Shown here piece after piece: positions 1-11,290 of a stretch of DNA of 64,000 bases. The stretch is from Phoenix dactylifera (taxonomy: Eukaryota > Streptophyta > Magnoliopsida > Arecales > Arecaceae). The notes under the pieces were generated by a model. It was not told the DNA's origin. It made no database searches and worked only from the letters and a program-made list of their open reading frames with translations. Position numbers and translations under genes: made by a program. Every line of letters starts with the position of its first letter. Position 1 is the first letter of the stretch. The stretch is taken from NCBI RefSeq assembly GCF_009389715.1, contig NW_024067667.1, positions 3,060,501-3,124,500 of the forward strand, in the 5' to 3' direction.

Positions 1-695
1 GGATTCAAATTTTTTTAAATATTCAATTCATCTTGTCGATCCTGGACTATGACCACATGTTTCCTGTGATAGGATCATAATGCGACTAATCTTCTTGTAG
101 TGAGTCCTTCAGGATGGTCATGTGCCAATGTATCTGCCCCCATTGGCGGGGTCCTCAACATAGCCAGATTGAAGTTTACTTAGTTCTCTGTTCTATATTT
201 CAGTTCTGAAATCATGTAGTGTCAAAATCCAAATATTGTTCATAACTTAATTTCTTTCAATTTATCAAATTCAACTCAACTGTCAGGAACTATGACCACA
301 TGTTCACTATGGCAGGGTTATAGCACCGACTAATCATCTTGCGGCACCAACGTATTAGCTCCCATTCGCAGGATCCTCAACATAGCCCGAGTGCGAGTCT
401 GGATCTATTTCGAGATTATCTTTCTCACATTATGTTCCATGTTCCAGACCGAAGGATACAGTATCGAATCAATCAAATACAATCCATATCAAAAGTAATA
501 TAGTCAATCAAAATTATACAATATTCTAAAAAATAGACATATATATGACACCATGCATCAATTTCATAATCAAGAATAATTTGATTCGTAAAACATGTAT
601 AGTTTGCCGATCAATCTAAAAATGATGTTACATTTACCTTGCAAATGCAATCCAACAATAGATCTAATTAATCTCGAAAATCTTTCTCAGAGGAT
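1..695. repeat. Diverged direct repeat pair in AT-rich flank
   Basis: No coding sequence is seen. Two diverged direct copies of a segment of roughly 110-130 bp lie at about 44-171 and 286-392. Both carry 'ctatgaccacatgtt', 'cgactaatc' and 'cctcaacatagcc'. They end abruptly and look like the remnant of a longer tandem or LTR-derived repeat that continues left of the window. The family is not recognised. Confidence 0.55.
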
Positions 696-751
696 GGTTA
701 CTATTGGCCGAGCTTGACTTGGGATATGTCAAAGTGCAGCTGGTTACTATT

Positions 752-1117
752 GTCTCTTTGTATTCGGTCTTAGGATTTGTCCGAGACTTGGTTTAGCAAG
801 AGTCAATCATAGTTCTTGTTAGATTATTCTTGTAATCATCTTTTGGGAATGGAATCAATCAAGCATTCCTCTACTTACCTCTTCTTGTATTTGATTATTT
901 TCTTCTCAAGATAAGGGTTGGGTTAAGCTGCAGCCAGTAGACCCTCCCCTTGCCTTGTATTCCATGGTCATATAGAAGCTTGGCACACTACGGTACAAGC
1001 TTGACACTCATCGGCATTGCCTGTTCGGCCCATTATCCTACATTCTCAAGGCCTCCGCAAGGAGCAAAGATCAAAGACTTAGTGTAGTGGCTTGGGTCTG
1101 AAAGTCATCCTCCAACA
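752..1117 (+). repeat. 5' LTR remnant of the chromovirus
   Basis: It matches the 3' part of the downstream LTR (7137-7502) base for base with about 12% divergence and ends in the same CTCCAACA. The upstream ~600 bp of the LTR is missing; a short inverted piece of LTR (696-751) stands there instead. The differences are mostly transitions, with T or A in this copy where the 3' LTR has C or G, as expected of methylated-cytosine decay. Confidence 0.9.
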
Positions 1118-1135
1118 TTGGTGCTTTCATTGAAA
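1118..1135 (+). other. Candidate primer binding site of the chromovirus
   Basis: Directly after the 5' LTR terminal CA comes TTGGTGCTTTCATTGA. The TGG at this position is what a tRNA CCA 3' end would pair with. I could not assign the primer tRNA. About 640 bp of untranslated leader follows before the first gag-like codon. Confidence 0.5.
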
Positions 1136-1762
1136 TCTTCATTTGGAAGATCTCTTTCTAAAGATAATGCCTACAACCCTAAGAAAAAATTCAGATTACA
1201 TATTAGGTTAAGTTAAGGTGCTTTACATTTTTTGCATGCCTTAGAAGTGAGCTTTAATACTTACTACTACTTGCACTTAGTATTACTTGTTGTGAGTGTG
1301 GGAGGGTAAGATAGAAGTTTACTTTACTTGCAAGTAGTGCTTAAATTTCAGCATTTCAACTTCTTTACTTGTAAAGGTTGTGAGAACATTTTTCTTGTAA
1401 AGGGAGTGGATTGCTTCTCTATATTAATTGCTCACCATAGGAATAGTGCCAACGGAGAGGCTAATGGTAGTATCCGGCACTATTTGACCCAACTATTCGG
1501 TGTTAGGATATATGAGGGACGGCATAAGAGGGAGGCTAATAGTAGTACCTCGTGCCTTTTTTTCAACTACATCGGATAGAAAGCAAGTAGAGCAACAAAA
1601 CATTTCTCTTGGGTTGTAAGGTTTACTTTTGTTGTAAACTTTTTTTGTAATTGGAGGCGATTGAGTGGTGTATCTTCCAATCTATATAAAAGAAGGAGGA
1701 TCGGTTCATCCCTTGGGTGATGACCAAAGGAGGATTGGAGTGTATTTTTCGGAGTAGAAATA

Positions 1763-3074
1763 ATGGAGTTGGGAGCAAATTCAAACTCTCACCATGCTCG
1801 GCTAGAGGCCTTGGAGGGGAGTTCAGCTCACCTAAGCCGAGCTCTTGAAAATTTGTGTACCACTCTAGCCGACATGAGGAGGGAAACTAATGCTCATTTG
1901 GAGAGGTTGGAGAGAAGAGTTGGAGAAAAAGAAAGAGAGCGAGAGTATAAAAGATCTAATGATGAGGAGCCTTGGTTGTACGCCTCACAGCGGGGCCATT
2001 GAAGGGATGAGAGGGGGTGTGAAGCGGAAAGCTTACGGGCTAACCGTTTAGAGGAGATAGACTATCGAAGACTTCGGAGAAGAGGAAGAATTGAAGCCCG
2101 GGGAATAGAGGTAGAGAGGTGGATGGAAGGAGAGGGATCTAGCCATTGTGAAGGGGAGAGTGAGCCCGAGGAAGAACCATTCCATGTCCGAAGGCCTATT
2201 GGCCGAAGAAATTTCATGGAGGGGAGAGGGAGAGATGAAGACTATGGTGAAGATGATGCTTGGGGTCCAAGGCCACAAGATAGAGGGCTAAGAAAATCAA
2301 AGATTGACTTTTCCAAGTTTGGTGGTGGAGATCCCTATGAATGGATGGACAAAGCATAGCAATATTTTGATGTTTATGAAGTTCCGAGGAGGGATCGGGT
2401 TACACTTGCTAGCTTCCACCTTGAGGGAAGAGTTAACGAGTGGTGGAGATGGATTCGTGACCTTTATGAGAAGGATGGCAAGAGGCTTGGTTGGACGGCC
2501 TTTGTGAAGGAGTTCATGTCACAATGAGGGCCTTCACCCGTTGTGAATTATCATGGCCAACTCGCCAAGTTGAAGCAAGAAGGAAGAGTGCAAGCTTATA
2601 TTGATAAGTTCCAGCTACTCCAAACCATGGTGAGTGGGTGGTCCGAAGAAGCATTGCCGGAAACTTTTTTTGATGGATTTAAGCCTTGGTTAGCCAAGGA
2701 GTTGAAGTTGAAGCAACCGGCAAGACTACAAGAAGCTATGAGGATGGCCGAGATCTTGGACCAAAGTTATGGCATGGAGAAAAGAGTGTCCAAGAAAAGT
2801 TTCAATAACAAGGCCTCTACATCACTACCACCAAAAGGGCCTTGGAAGGAAAAAGAAGAAGTTAGAAGGAACAACAAGGAGCGGCCTCAACAAGTTAAGA
2901 AGATTTCCTAGAGATGAGCTCCAAGATTACATCAAAGGGTTATGCTTCAAATGTGGTGACAAGTGGAGCCGGGGCCATCAATGCAAAACCGGCCAAGCCT
3001 TTCTTCTTGATGTGGGCTCTGAGGGGGAGGAAGCCACTTTGGATGGTTCGGAGGATGAAGACGAAGAGGAGTAG
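1763..3074 (+). pseudogene. gag: Broken gag of the chromovirus
   Basis: This encodes the capsid-nucleocapsid precursor of an LTR retrotransposon. A first piece from 1763 gives a leucine/glutamate-rich coiled-coil-like N-terminus. A second piece at 2543-2911 carries the retrotransposon gag core (the region with 'WSEEALPETFFDGF'). A frame overlapping it ends in a zinc knuckle, CFKCGDKWSRGHQC, at about 2943-2984. These pieces lie in different frames and are separated by stops (for example about 2357 and 2525), so no intact Gag can be made. Similarity of the knuckle and the gag core to plant chromoviruses is from family knowledge. Other ORFs across this interval are out-of-frame readings. Confidence 0.85.
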
Positions 3075-3095
3075 GAGAATGGGGCTGATCTTAGC

Positions 3096-3359
3096 TTGGA
3101 TGAGGAGGAGGCCAAGCTATCTTTGCATGCCATGTCGGGGGTGCAAAGACCGTCCACCATGCACTTGATGGCATGGGTGGGCAAATATGATGTCTCCTTG
3201 TTGGTGGATAGTGAATCTTTCCACAACTTCATCAACTCCGGCATTGTTAAGAAGGTTGGATCGAGAGGGGCGGCCGTGGAGCCCTTTGAAGTGAAGGTGG
3301 TTAGTGGGGAGAAGCTCAAGGGTGAAGAAGTTGTGAGGAACGTTTGCATGAATGTCTAA
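3096..3359 (+). pseudogene. pro: Protease region of the chromovirus, active site altered
   Basis: This is the retropepsin-like aspartic protease region that would cut the polyprotein. The stretch LLVDSESFHNFI (active-site Asp codon at about 3207) aligns with the usual plant gypsy motif with D-S-G-S. Here the glycine of the D-S/T-G triad reads as glutamate, which should inactivate the enzyme. The frame stops at 3357, before the next domain. Confidence 0.75.
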
Positions 3360-3517
3360 GGAGTAAGAGTCAAGGCCGATTTGCATGTTCTTCAACTAGT
3401 CGGCTTGGATGTGGTGTTGGGCAATACATGGCTCAAAGGCTTGGGCAAGGTGCTAACCGACTATAGCACCATAACCATGAGTTCAAACTTGAAGGCCAAA
3501 AGAAGAAATGGACCGCC

Positions 3518-5040
3518 ATGAGCAACAAGGAGGTGCGGTCTTGTGAAGCCAACATGATCGAGAAGCTATGCAAAGGAGGGGTTTTTTGTTTTGCCATTGT
3601 GATGACCGGCCAACACCATGAAGAGGACAAGAAAGAAGATGAATTAGAGGGCATTCCTCCAAAGATCCAAAGCTTATTGGAGGCTCATCAAAATGTTATG
3701 AAGGTACCCACATCTCTCTCACCTCCAAGAAGCCTTGATTATCCTATACGATTGAAGAATGAAGCTACACCGGTGAATGTTTCACCCTACTAGTATTCTC
3801 ATTTTCAAAAAGGAGAGATAGAAAGATAAGTAGAGGAGATGTTGAAGCAAGGGTTGATCCGCCATAGCACTAGTTCCTTCTCATCTCCGGTTCTACTTGT
3901 GAAGAAGAAGGATGGTATGTGGAGATTTTGCACTGACTATCGAGCCCTAAATGAAGCAACAATCAAGGACAGATTCTCCATTCCTATGGTGGATGAAATG
4001 CTTGATGAGCTACAGGTGCAACGGTCTTCAGTAAGCTTGATTTGAGGGCAGAATACCATCAAATTCGGATGAAGGAGGAAAACATTCATAAGATGGCATT
4101 CCGGACACATTCAAGGAACTATGAGTATCTTGTCATGCCATTTGGACTTTGCAATGCTCCCTCCACATTCCAAACTACAATGAATGAGGTATTCCAGCCC
4201 TACTTGAGAAAGTTTATGTTGGTCTTCTTTGATGATATATTGATCTACTCCCAATCAATGGAAGAGCATGTTAAGCACTTGGAGGTTGTGTTATCCATCT
4301 TGGAGAAGCACCACTTCTATATCAAGCCTTCCAAATGTGCATTTGCCCGATCGGAGTTGGAGTACTTAGGGCACATCATTTCGAAAGGTGTGAAGGTGGA
4401 CCAAAGAAAGATTGAGGCTATGGTGGATTGGCCTCTACCCAAGAACATCTCGGCTCTAAGAGATTTCTTGGGATTGACTGGTTACTATCGGAGGTTTGTG
4501 AAGAATTATGGATTGATTGCCAAACCTCTAACCTCTATGTTGAAGAAAGGTGAATTTGAAAGGACTCCGAAATAAAAGAAAGCATTTGACAACTTGAAGA
4601 GGGCCATGACTCTAACACCGGTCCTAGCACTTCCGGACTTCTTTATTCCCTTTGAAGCCTACACTGATACAAGTGGAGATGGCATTGGGGCTGTTTTGGT
4701 GCAACAAAAGAAACCTCTAGCATTCCTTTCCAAAGCCTTAGGACCCATGAAGAAGGCTTGGGGAACTTATGCTAGGAAACTTCTAGCATTAGTGCACGCC
4801 GTCAAGTAATGGAGGCCTTACTTGCTTCGGAAGAAGTTTACTATTGTCACCGATCAATAAGCACTAAAGCACCTCTTGGAGCAAACGATTGCGACCCCGA
4901 AGCAACAAAAGTTCTTAGTCAAGCTACTTGGCTTTGAATATAACATTGTGTATCAACCGAGGAAGGAGAACAAGATAGCGGATGCATTATCAAGAAAAGA
5001 GGGGAGCCCAATAATGCTTTGGGCGGCCGAAGAAAAAGAG
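3518..5040 (+). pseudogene. pol: Reverse transcriptase and RNase H of the chromovirus, broken
   Basis: RT starts in the frame with '[20 protein letters not shown]' near 3893, then shifts frame near 4030. It continues with [15 protein letters not shown] and the catalytic F-x-D-D box as FFDDILIYS near 4228. RNase H follows, with the 'YTDTSGDGIGAVL' and 'KIADALSRK' motifs. Stops interrupt it at 3791, 4573, 4807 and 4858, and another frameshift lies between about 5000 and 5216. The order RT-RNase H-integrase is that of Ty3/gypsy. It is non-functional as it stands. Confidence 0.9.
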
Positions 5041-5215
5041 CCTACTTCTATGGCTCTTTTAGTGGGATTGAGTGGAGGATTTGGGACCAAATCCGGGAGG
5101 CAAAGAAGCTTGATGCTCGGGCCTTGGAGATCAAAGAGAAGGTTGAAGCATCAACCGAAGAAGTGGCCAACTACAAACTCAAGGAGGGACTCACTTCTAC
5201 AAAAGGTATGTTTAT

Positions 5216-6529
5216 GTGCCTAATGTCCCCAATCTAAGAAAGAACATACTTGATCACTTTCACAATAGCAAGGAGGGCGGACACTTGGGTTGGCATCGCA
5301 CTTACATCCGAATCAAGCACTTCTTCTATCGGGAGGGGCTCAAAGCCGAAGTTAAAGCCTTGGTGGCCGGATGCACAACATGTCAAAAGATCAAGTATGA
5401 CTCCAGGGCATCAATGGGACTCCTTCAACCATTGCCTATCCCAAGCTTGATTTGGAAAGATATTTCCATGGATTTCATGGAGGGGCTACCTGCAAGCAAG
5501 GGATATGAAGTCATCTTCGTGGTGGTGGATCGGCTAAGTAAGTATGCTCACTTCATTCCTATCAAGCAACCTTACTCGGCCAAGTCTATAGCTATGACAT
5601 TTGTAGAGACAATTGTAAAGTTGCATGGGATTCCAAAGAGCATTGTCTCCGATCGAGATAGGGTCTTCATGAGCACCTTTTGGAAGGAATTGTTTACTCT
5701 ACAAGGAAGCATATTGAAAGCAAGTTCATCCTATCACCCACAAACGGATGGACAAACTGAGGTGGTAAATAGGATCCTTGAGCAATATTTGAGGTGCTTT
5801 TGTCATAACCAACAAACTGAGTGGAAGAACTTTCTTGCATGAGCGGAATATTGGTACAACACAACTTATCAAGCATCCATCTAAATGAGCCCATTTGAGC
5901 TGGTCTATGGAAAGCCTCCCCCAGGTCTACACCATTATGTGAAGGGCACAACAAAAAATGAGGAGGTTGAGCAAGAATTGGTAGCAAGAGATGAGGTCCT
6001 AAAAAATGTCAAAAGAGAGTTTAAGAAGGCACAGGAAAGGATGAGGAGATACCATGATAGAAACCGAAAGAAAGTGACCTTCAACCCGAGTGAAATGGTA
6101 TACTGGAAGCTACAACCTTACACCCAAAAGTCTCTCAAAAAGAGTTTCAGCAGCTACAAGCTTGCCCAAAGGTTCTATGGGCCTTTTAAGGTGTTGGAGA
6201 AAATTGGAGAGGTAGCATATCGGTTGGATCTTCCAAAAACCTCTCTATTGCATCCGGTCTTTCATGTGTCATTACTTAAGAAAGTGGTGGGTGACCCTTC
6301 ATTAATCAAACAAGACTTACCCACCATTGATAAAGAAGGAAGACTATTGCTACAACTCAAGGTGGCTATCAAATACCTCATATGGAGGAAAGGAAGGGAA
6401 AGAAGAAAAGAATGGCAAGTTTTGATCCAATGGGAAGGAATGCCAAGAGAAGAAGCCACTTGGGAGGACTATGATGAGATGATCCGGTGGTATCCACACT
6501 TCATTCTTGAGGATAAGGATAATCTTTAA
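5216..6529 (+). pseudogene. int: Integrase with C-terminal chromodomain, interrupted
   Basis: Integrase inserts the cDNA copy into the host genome. The zinc-binding HHCC region (histidines in 'GGHLGWH', cysteines in 'CTTCQK') is followed by the core with the three acidic residues in 'DISMDFMEG', 'IVSDRDRVF' and 'DGQTEVVNR'. Stops at 5840 and 5882 cut the core from its C-terminal part. The downstream frame 5885-6529 holds the GPY/F module ('RFYGPFKVLEKIGEVAYRL', then 'HPVFHVSLLKK') and a chromodomain (from about 6405, with VLIQWEGMPREEATWED). Chromodomains in this family are thought to steer insertion into heterochromatin. The last 214 codons are still one open frame. Confidence 0.9.
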
Positions 6530-6540
6530 GAGAGGAGGAA
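6528..6540 (+). other. Polypurine tract of the chromovirus
   Basis: AAGAGAGGAGGAA lies immediately before the TG of the 3' LTR, right after the end of the integrase frame. This is the expected site of plus-strand priming and fixes the LTR start at 6541. Confidence 0.8.
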
Positions 6541-7502
6541 TGTTGAGGACCTCCGCAAGCGCCACCAACCAAGAAGGACATCGAGCCATAAAGAGACCAA
6601 TGGAGGGTCAAGTCAAGGCCAACTACTTTGCTTGGAGAGCCTTGGCCATGTCCTTTCATTCGGCCAAGAGGAGCTCGGCCAAGTGGAGCTCGGCACAGAT
6701 GAGCTCGGCCGGGAGAAGCAATTGGCCAGGAGGAGCTTGGCCCAGTCAAGCTCGGCCAACAGTAACCAGCCGCACTTTGACACATCCCAGCGCCTACCCC
6801 AGCCGCCCTAACACAGTGCCCCAACGCCCCAACAACATCAACCACGCCCGGCAACCTGCCCAGCCAACCAGACCATGCCCTACCATGCTGCCAGCCATGC
6901 CGCCAGCCAGACCAAATACCTGCAGCCACCATGCCAAAGCTGCAGCCTTGTATCACACGCCACCTAAGCCTTGGCCATGCCAAGGCCCTATGAAGCCATG
7001 CCTTAGCCACTCCTTTAGGCAGCGCCTGAGGACTTGAGAGGCTATAAATAAGCCTTGGAGAGGCACTTTTTTGGGACATCTTTGAACCTGGTATTCACCA
7101 TTTGTATTTTCAGCCGAGAGGCTTGGGAGGGACTTTGTCTCTTTGTATTCGGTCTTGCGGTTTGTCCAAGACTGGGGCTAGCAAGAGCCAATCATAGTTC
7201 TTGTTAGATTGTTCTTGTAATCATCTCTTGGTAATAGAATCGATCAAGCGTTCCTCTACTTACCACTTCTTGTGTTTGATTGTTTTCTTCTCAAGACAAG
7301 GGTTGGGCCAAGCTGCAGCCAGTATGCCCTCCCCTTGTCTTGATTCCCACGGTCACTTAGAAGCTTGGCACACTACGGTACAAGCTTCACACTCATCGGT
7401 GTTACCCGTTCGGCCCATTATCCTACATTCTCAAGGCCTCCGCAAGGAGCAAAGGGCAAAGACTTGGTATGGTGGCTTGGGGTCGAAAGTCACCCTCCAA
7501 CA
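6541..7502 (+). repeat. 3' LTR of the chromovirus (962 bp)
   Basis: It starts TGTTGAGGAC after the purine tract and ends CTCCAACA, giving TG...CA termini and a TGTTG/CAACA terminal inverted repeat. A GC-rich 5' half carries degenerate short repeats built on 'gagctcggccaag' (about 6659-6760). A possible TATA box 'ctataaataag' lies near 7041, followed by the part shared with the 5' LTR. ORFs called across this LTR in both directions have no family signal. Confidence 0.9.
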
Positions 7503-8512
7503 CGGCGGCCGTGGCTGCCTAGCGGCGCCTACGGCAGCCGCGGTTGCTGCGGCTGGCCAGCGGAGAACTTCTCTCCTCCCACGAGGTTGGCGGCGCTGGA
7601 AAGGGGATGGGCTGGCGACAGCCGCGGGACGCGGGAGGGCGCCCTCTTCTTCTTCCTCTTCTTCGACACCTCTCCACCATGGGGGCGGGGGCATTCTCGA
7701 CGGTGCGGAAGAGGGCAGGGCTATGGCGGCCGCGGGAGGGGGCTCGGGAGAGGCCGGGGCAGGGCCAGCGGCTGTCGCAGGAGGGGGCGGGCCGTGGCCG
7801 GCGGTGGCCTTTTTCTTCCCCTTCTTCCATAGGAATGGGAGATCATTAGGGACGGGGGCATTTTTGTCTAATGTTAGAATGTTGAAATATATCTAGACCA
7901 ATTATTAAACAATCAATCAACATAAATTAAACATTAGAGACCAGTCAAAAAATGGACCGGTCATTAGTTTCTCCTAAAAGTAGTCCACACGAGTTATAAG
8001 TTAAGACCCAGTCCACTGATGGATTGACCGTTAATTTTCTCAAAAATTTATCGTTCCAGCCACATCCATAATTAGTTACTGATGGATAAATCAAAGTCAT
8101 CCATATTAGATCGGACTGCTAGGGATTCACAACGGTAAAAGGACTTAAAACGCTCTCCATCCTGCGCTAAAATCAGGATGTCCTTTTGGGTTGCCAAGTG
8201 TGAAAGCATCCTGCGTGCAAGAGCAAACAGCATCCTACCTTTTCCACCCTTCTCTTATCGTGCATGACGTCTCTTTGCACAAGTGGCCCTTTACCAAACC
8301 GTAAATATTTCCCCATTCACTCGATCATCCACTCCCCCTGCCATTAAATTATTTCGAGAATCCATCTTTGTTTTCTTTTCATAAAGCAAACATCCTCTTT
8401 CCGTTAGAAACGATAGAAACTTGCCTCAACGGAATCCGTCACGGCAGCCGGATGTCATCTCGCACCGCCGCCGTCACCGCCGCCGTGAGGATCATCTCAA
8501 TTCCTTCCCGAT
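7503..8512. other. Intergenic: GC-rich block then AT-rich spacer
   Basis: 7503-7850 is strongly GC-rich, with CGG/GGC-rich low complexity. Overlapping ORFs on both strands are long only because stops are rare there. 7850-8512 is ordinary AT-rich spacer. No gene, LTR or target duplication partner for the chromovirus was found. Confidence 0.5.
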
Positions 8513-8926
8513 TCAGATGGCGCCGATCAGGCGGCGGACGAAGTCGAAGCAGGACTCCAGCGTGAGGCCGCAGGAGATCGCGGTCCAGAAACGCTGGAAT
8601 GCCTCCCACCAGCGGGACGACCCCGACGCCACCGCCGTCACCGCCATCGGCTGGAGATACGCCCGCGCCGCTTGCTTCACCAGACGGTTCCTGATCGGGA
8701 TCTCGCAGTACCGCCACCCACCGCTGGCGTACGCGGGGGCGGCGGAGTGGATCGCCGCCGCCGGAGGCATCGTCACGATGAGATCCCGGATGCTGGTGTA
8801 GCCCCCCTCCTTCCGAAGCTTGAAGATGGCGGCGGCGGCGGGGCGGAGATTCAGCAGCACCGAGATCACGGTTATGCTCCGCCGGAGGGAGAACTTTCCG
8901 GCGGACGGCATAGCCGGCTCTGCCAT
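8513..8926 (-). CDS. Putative small single-exon gene, 137 aa, function unknown
   Basis: This is an uninterrupted 137-codon frame on the minus strand that I do not recognise. The start ATG sits in a good plant context (CCGATGGCA). It is preceded by a CT-rich, ORF-free leader of the kind seen in real 5' UTRs. The protein starts MAEPAMPSAGKFSLRRSI. It is rich in alanine and arginine, has 'GGYTSIRDLIVTMPP' near residue 41 and ends FVRRLIGAI. No clear membrane segment or known catalytic motif is visible. The GC-rich coding stretch inside AT-rich flanks fits a monocot gene. Competing frames over the same DNA (+ 8421-8801, - 8439-8717) are compositionally less protein-like. It could still be a chance ORF in a GC-rich patch. 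Confidence 0.55.
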   Translation of the reverse strand: MAEPAMPSAGKFSLRRSITVISVLLNLRPAAAAIFKLRKEGGYTSIRDLIVTMPPAAAIHSAAPAYASGGWRYCEIPIRNRLVKQAARAYLQPMAVTAVASGSSRWWEAFQRFWTAISCGLTLESCFDFVRRLIGAI

Positions 8927-9927
8927 CGGAAGAGGATGGGGGAAGCCGAGGATTGAAGCAGAACGGGGAGAAGAGGGATAGACAGGGCTTAAAAGTGATT
9001 CAATATAACAATGGAAAGAAATGAACGGCTTAGGAGGGGTCTCTGGGGAATCTGGGCCATCGGATCTTGAGGAGGTTTGGTCGATTTGGTAAGGTGGTTA
9101 TAATTATACTCTAATTTATTTTTATTTTTTTGATATTCTATCGATAGAAGTTAGAAGGTAGTGATTACTATACTGTAATTTATGGTTGTTCTTTGATATA
9201 GTTTTTTCTCCCATTATAGCTGATTATAGACCAGACATAGGTAAAAAAATATTAAATTTTAAATAAGCTCAGCCTGAAGTCTTATTAAAAATAAATATAG
9301 TTTAGGCCCGAGTTCTAGCACGATAAGCTCTAATCACGATGCCCAAGAGTAGGCTGGCATTGTTGAGTTGTTTGGATTCAAATATTGGGCTACACTTTTC
9401 TTTTCCTTTTTTCAAAGATTTTGAACATTTTAGGTTGAGCGTGGCCACTTTTATTCTACTCGGAAACAGGACTTTGCTTGGCCACTTTTATTCTACTCAG
9501 AAATAGGACTTTGCTTAATCAACCCCTCAATTTCTCACTCCTATGTGGTAATGAAACAAGATTATCTATGTTACGACTTTTGCACTGCAGAGTATGACAC
9601 TATCGTGTATAGCCACTATATCATCCATCTCGGAGACGGACAACTTTCCTTCATCATCGTGATGCACCATATATCACATTAAATGAATAAGAGCCGCCCA
9701 TCTCTAATATGGATGACAGGACAACTATTCGTGATGGTACCACACTCTACGATGCAAAAGTTGCACTGTAGAGGATCCAAACTCTATGGTAATAGCAGAA
9801 GTTTGCAAGTGGTTGTGGGATGGGGTGATCCATGAGTGATTGAACCATGACTTTATATTATTAGGATGAACTTGGGAGTTTCATGGCATCTTCCATTGTC
9901 TACAACTTACACTCTTTTATTTTTTAT
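8927..9927. repeat. Spacer with a 37-bp tandem duplication
   Basis: No gene is seen after the probable leader of the 8513-8926 ORF. A 37-bp unit starting 'ggccacttttattctact' occurs twice head to tail at 9443-9479 and 9480-9516, with two transition differences. Around 9570-9775 short sequences such as 'cttttgcactgcagag' recur in both orientations, which hints at a decayed hairpin element, but I cannot set its limits. Confidence 0.5.
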
Positions 9928-10191
9928 AATTTTTTGCATGTATACCCTCTTAAATATATAAAATTACATGAATAACCTTGCAAAATTACTATTTACATGT
10001 ATATCCTTTTTTCTGCATATGTATTCGTACCATCTAACTTCGTTAAAAAATAAATGGCTTCAAACTAAAATGACCAAAATACCCTTATAGGTAGATGTGC
10101 AAAAAAAGTTATAAGGATATGCATGCAAATAGCAATTTTATAAGTGTATTAATGCAATTTCTCATATTTAGAAGGGTTACATTCAAAAAAT
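9928..10191. mobile_element. Fold-back MITE-like repeat, copy A
   Basis: The left arm begins 'tttttgcatgtataccctct', and the right arm, read in reverse complement, gives the same sequence, so the element can fold into a long hairpin. The arms are about 70 bp and the loop carries 'aaaatgaccaaaatac'. It belongs to the same family as 10270-10599 and 26024-26330. No coding capacity. The target duplication is not clear. Confidence 0.6.
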
Positions 10192-10269
10192 CTATTAAAA
10201 AAAGATCAAAACTCGACTAAAACTTGCTAAGTCTTTTATGATTATGTTTGATCGATAAGTCAAGAAACT

Positions 10270-10599
10270 GAGTTTTTTGTAGTTATACCCTCCTAAATAT
10301 TCGAAATTGCATGAATACTCTCATAAAATTACTATTTGCATGTATATTCTTCTTTTTTTTTTGTGCACATGTACCTGTATCATTTAAATTCGTTCAAAAT
10401 ACATAAAATTAAAATGACTAAAATTTCCTTAGGGTAGATATGCAAAAATAAGTTATAAGAGTATACACATAAATAACAACTTTACAAGGGTATACATACA
10501 AAATAAAAGAAACTTTATGAGGGTATATATGCAAATAGCAATTTTACAACATTATTCATATAATTTTATATATTTTGGAGGATTACATGCAAAAAACTC
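10270..10599. mobile_element. Fold-back MITE-like repeat, copy B
   Basis: It starts GAGTTTTTTG and ends with the inverted form CAAAAAACTC. Left arm 'ttataccctcctaaatat' pairs with 'atatattttggaggatta' near the right end. It is similar along its length to the copies at 9928-10191 and 26024-26330 and has an extra internal inverted segment around 10480-10545. Non-coding. Confidence 0.65.
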
Positions 10600-11290
10600 A
10601 AAAAGGATTGAGCCACATTATTTATTTTTTTAAAAAAAATTATGACTCAATCAAGTTGGAATATTAGGTGATCATTTAGTAATTCTATTCTCTATTTGAT
10701 TTTGATATAATTATCATTATTGAATCTATGACATCCATATATTCTTTATTATTTTTAAAAGATTAAAGTATATTAAATTTAAATTAAATATAGATGCTTA
10801 GATTAGTAAAATATTTTTAGTGATTTGTAAATATTGAGTTGTTGTATTTTTGAGGCATGAATTTCGTAAAAACAACATGATTTATTTTATAAAAGTTGAT
10901 ATTAACATGAGATCATGTGATATCATAATACACTGTAAAAAAAATACAAATTTCCAACTGTGATCTGTCGATGCTAGAAAGAAGCGTCGGTAACTTAGCT
11001 ACCGCACCAAAATTTGCCGATTCTTTTTTAGTACCATCGGTATCGATATATTACGATACTTAAAAGCATCGGTATATTACAACGCTTAAAAACATAGAGA
11101 GTGGAGGAAGGGGTTCTCCCGATGCTTTTTGCTAAGTGTTGTCGAAAACCAATAATTAGACAATGCATATACGCATCGGGGATGCTTTACCAATGCTTTT
11201 TTACAAGCGCTGTTGGGAGCAAATAATATGGCGCGAATAAGCATCATCAGAAGCCAACAACAAGATGACGCTTATAAGTGTCGTCGAGCC

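Larger units (their letters stand above)
696..7502 (+). mobile_element. Old Ty3/gypsy chromovirus (LTR retrotransposon), defective
   Basis: The element reads in order: damaged 5' LTR, gag, protease, reverse transcriptase, RNase H, integrase, chromodomain, purine tract, 3' LTR. Putting integrase after RT/RNase H places it in Ty3/gypsy, and the C-terminal chromodomain makes it a chromovirus. The 3' LTR is complete (6541-7502, TG...CA). Only about 365 bp of the 5' LTR is collinear with it (752-1117). Across that shared stretch I counted about 44 differences by hand, roughly 12%, so the insertion is old. The coding region has many stops and frameshifts. No target duplication can be called because the left end is lost. 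The lineage within the chromoviruses is not assigned. Confidence 0.9.

Noticed and set aside
6501-7079. 192-aa minus-strand ORF and 176-aa plus-strand ORF in the chromovirus 3' LTR
   Set aside because: Both lie within the LTR over its degenerate short repeats; simultaneous opening on two strands reflects composition.
7201-7896. 231-aa plus-strand ORF over the LTR end and GC-rich block
   Set aside because: It spans the 3' LTR border of the chromovirus into low-complexity GC-rich DNA. It is Gly/Ala-rich with no domain, and other frames are equally open.
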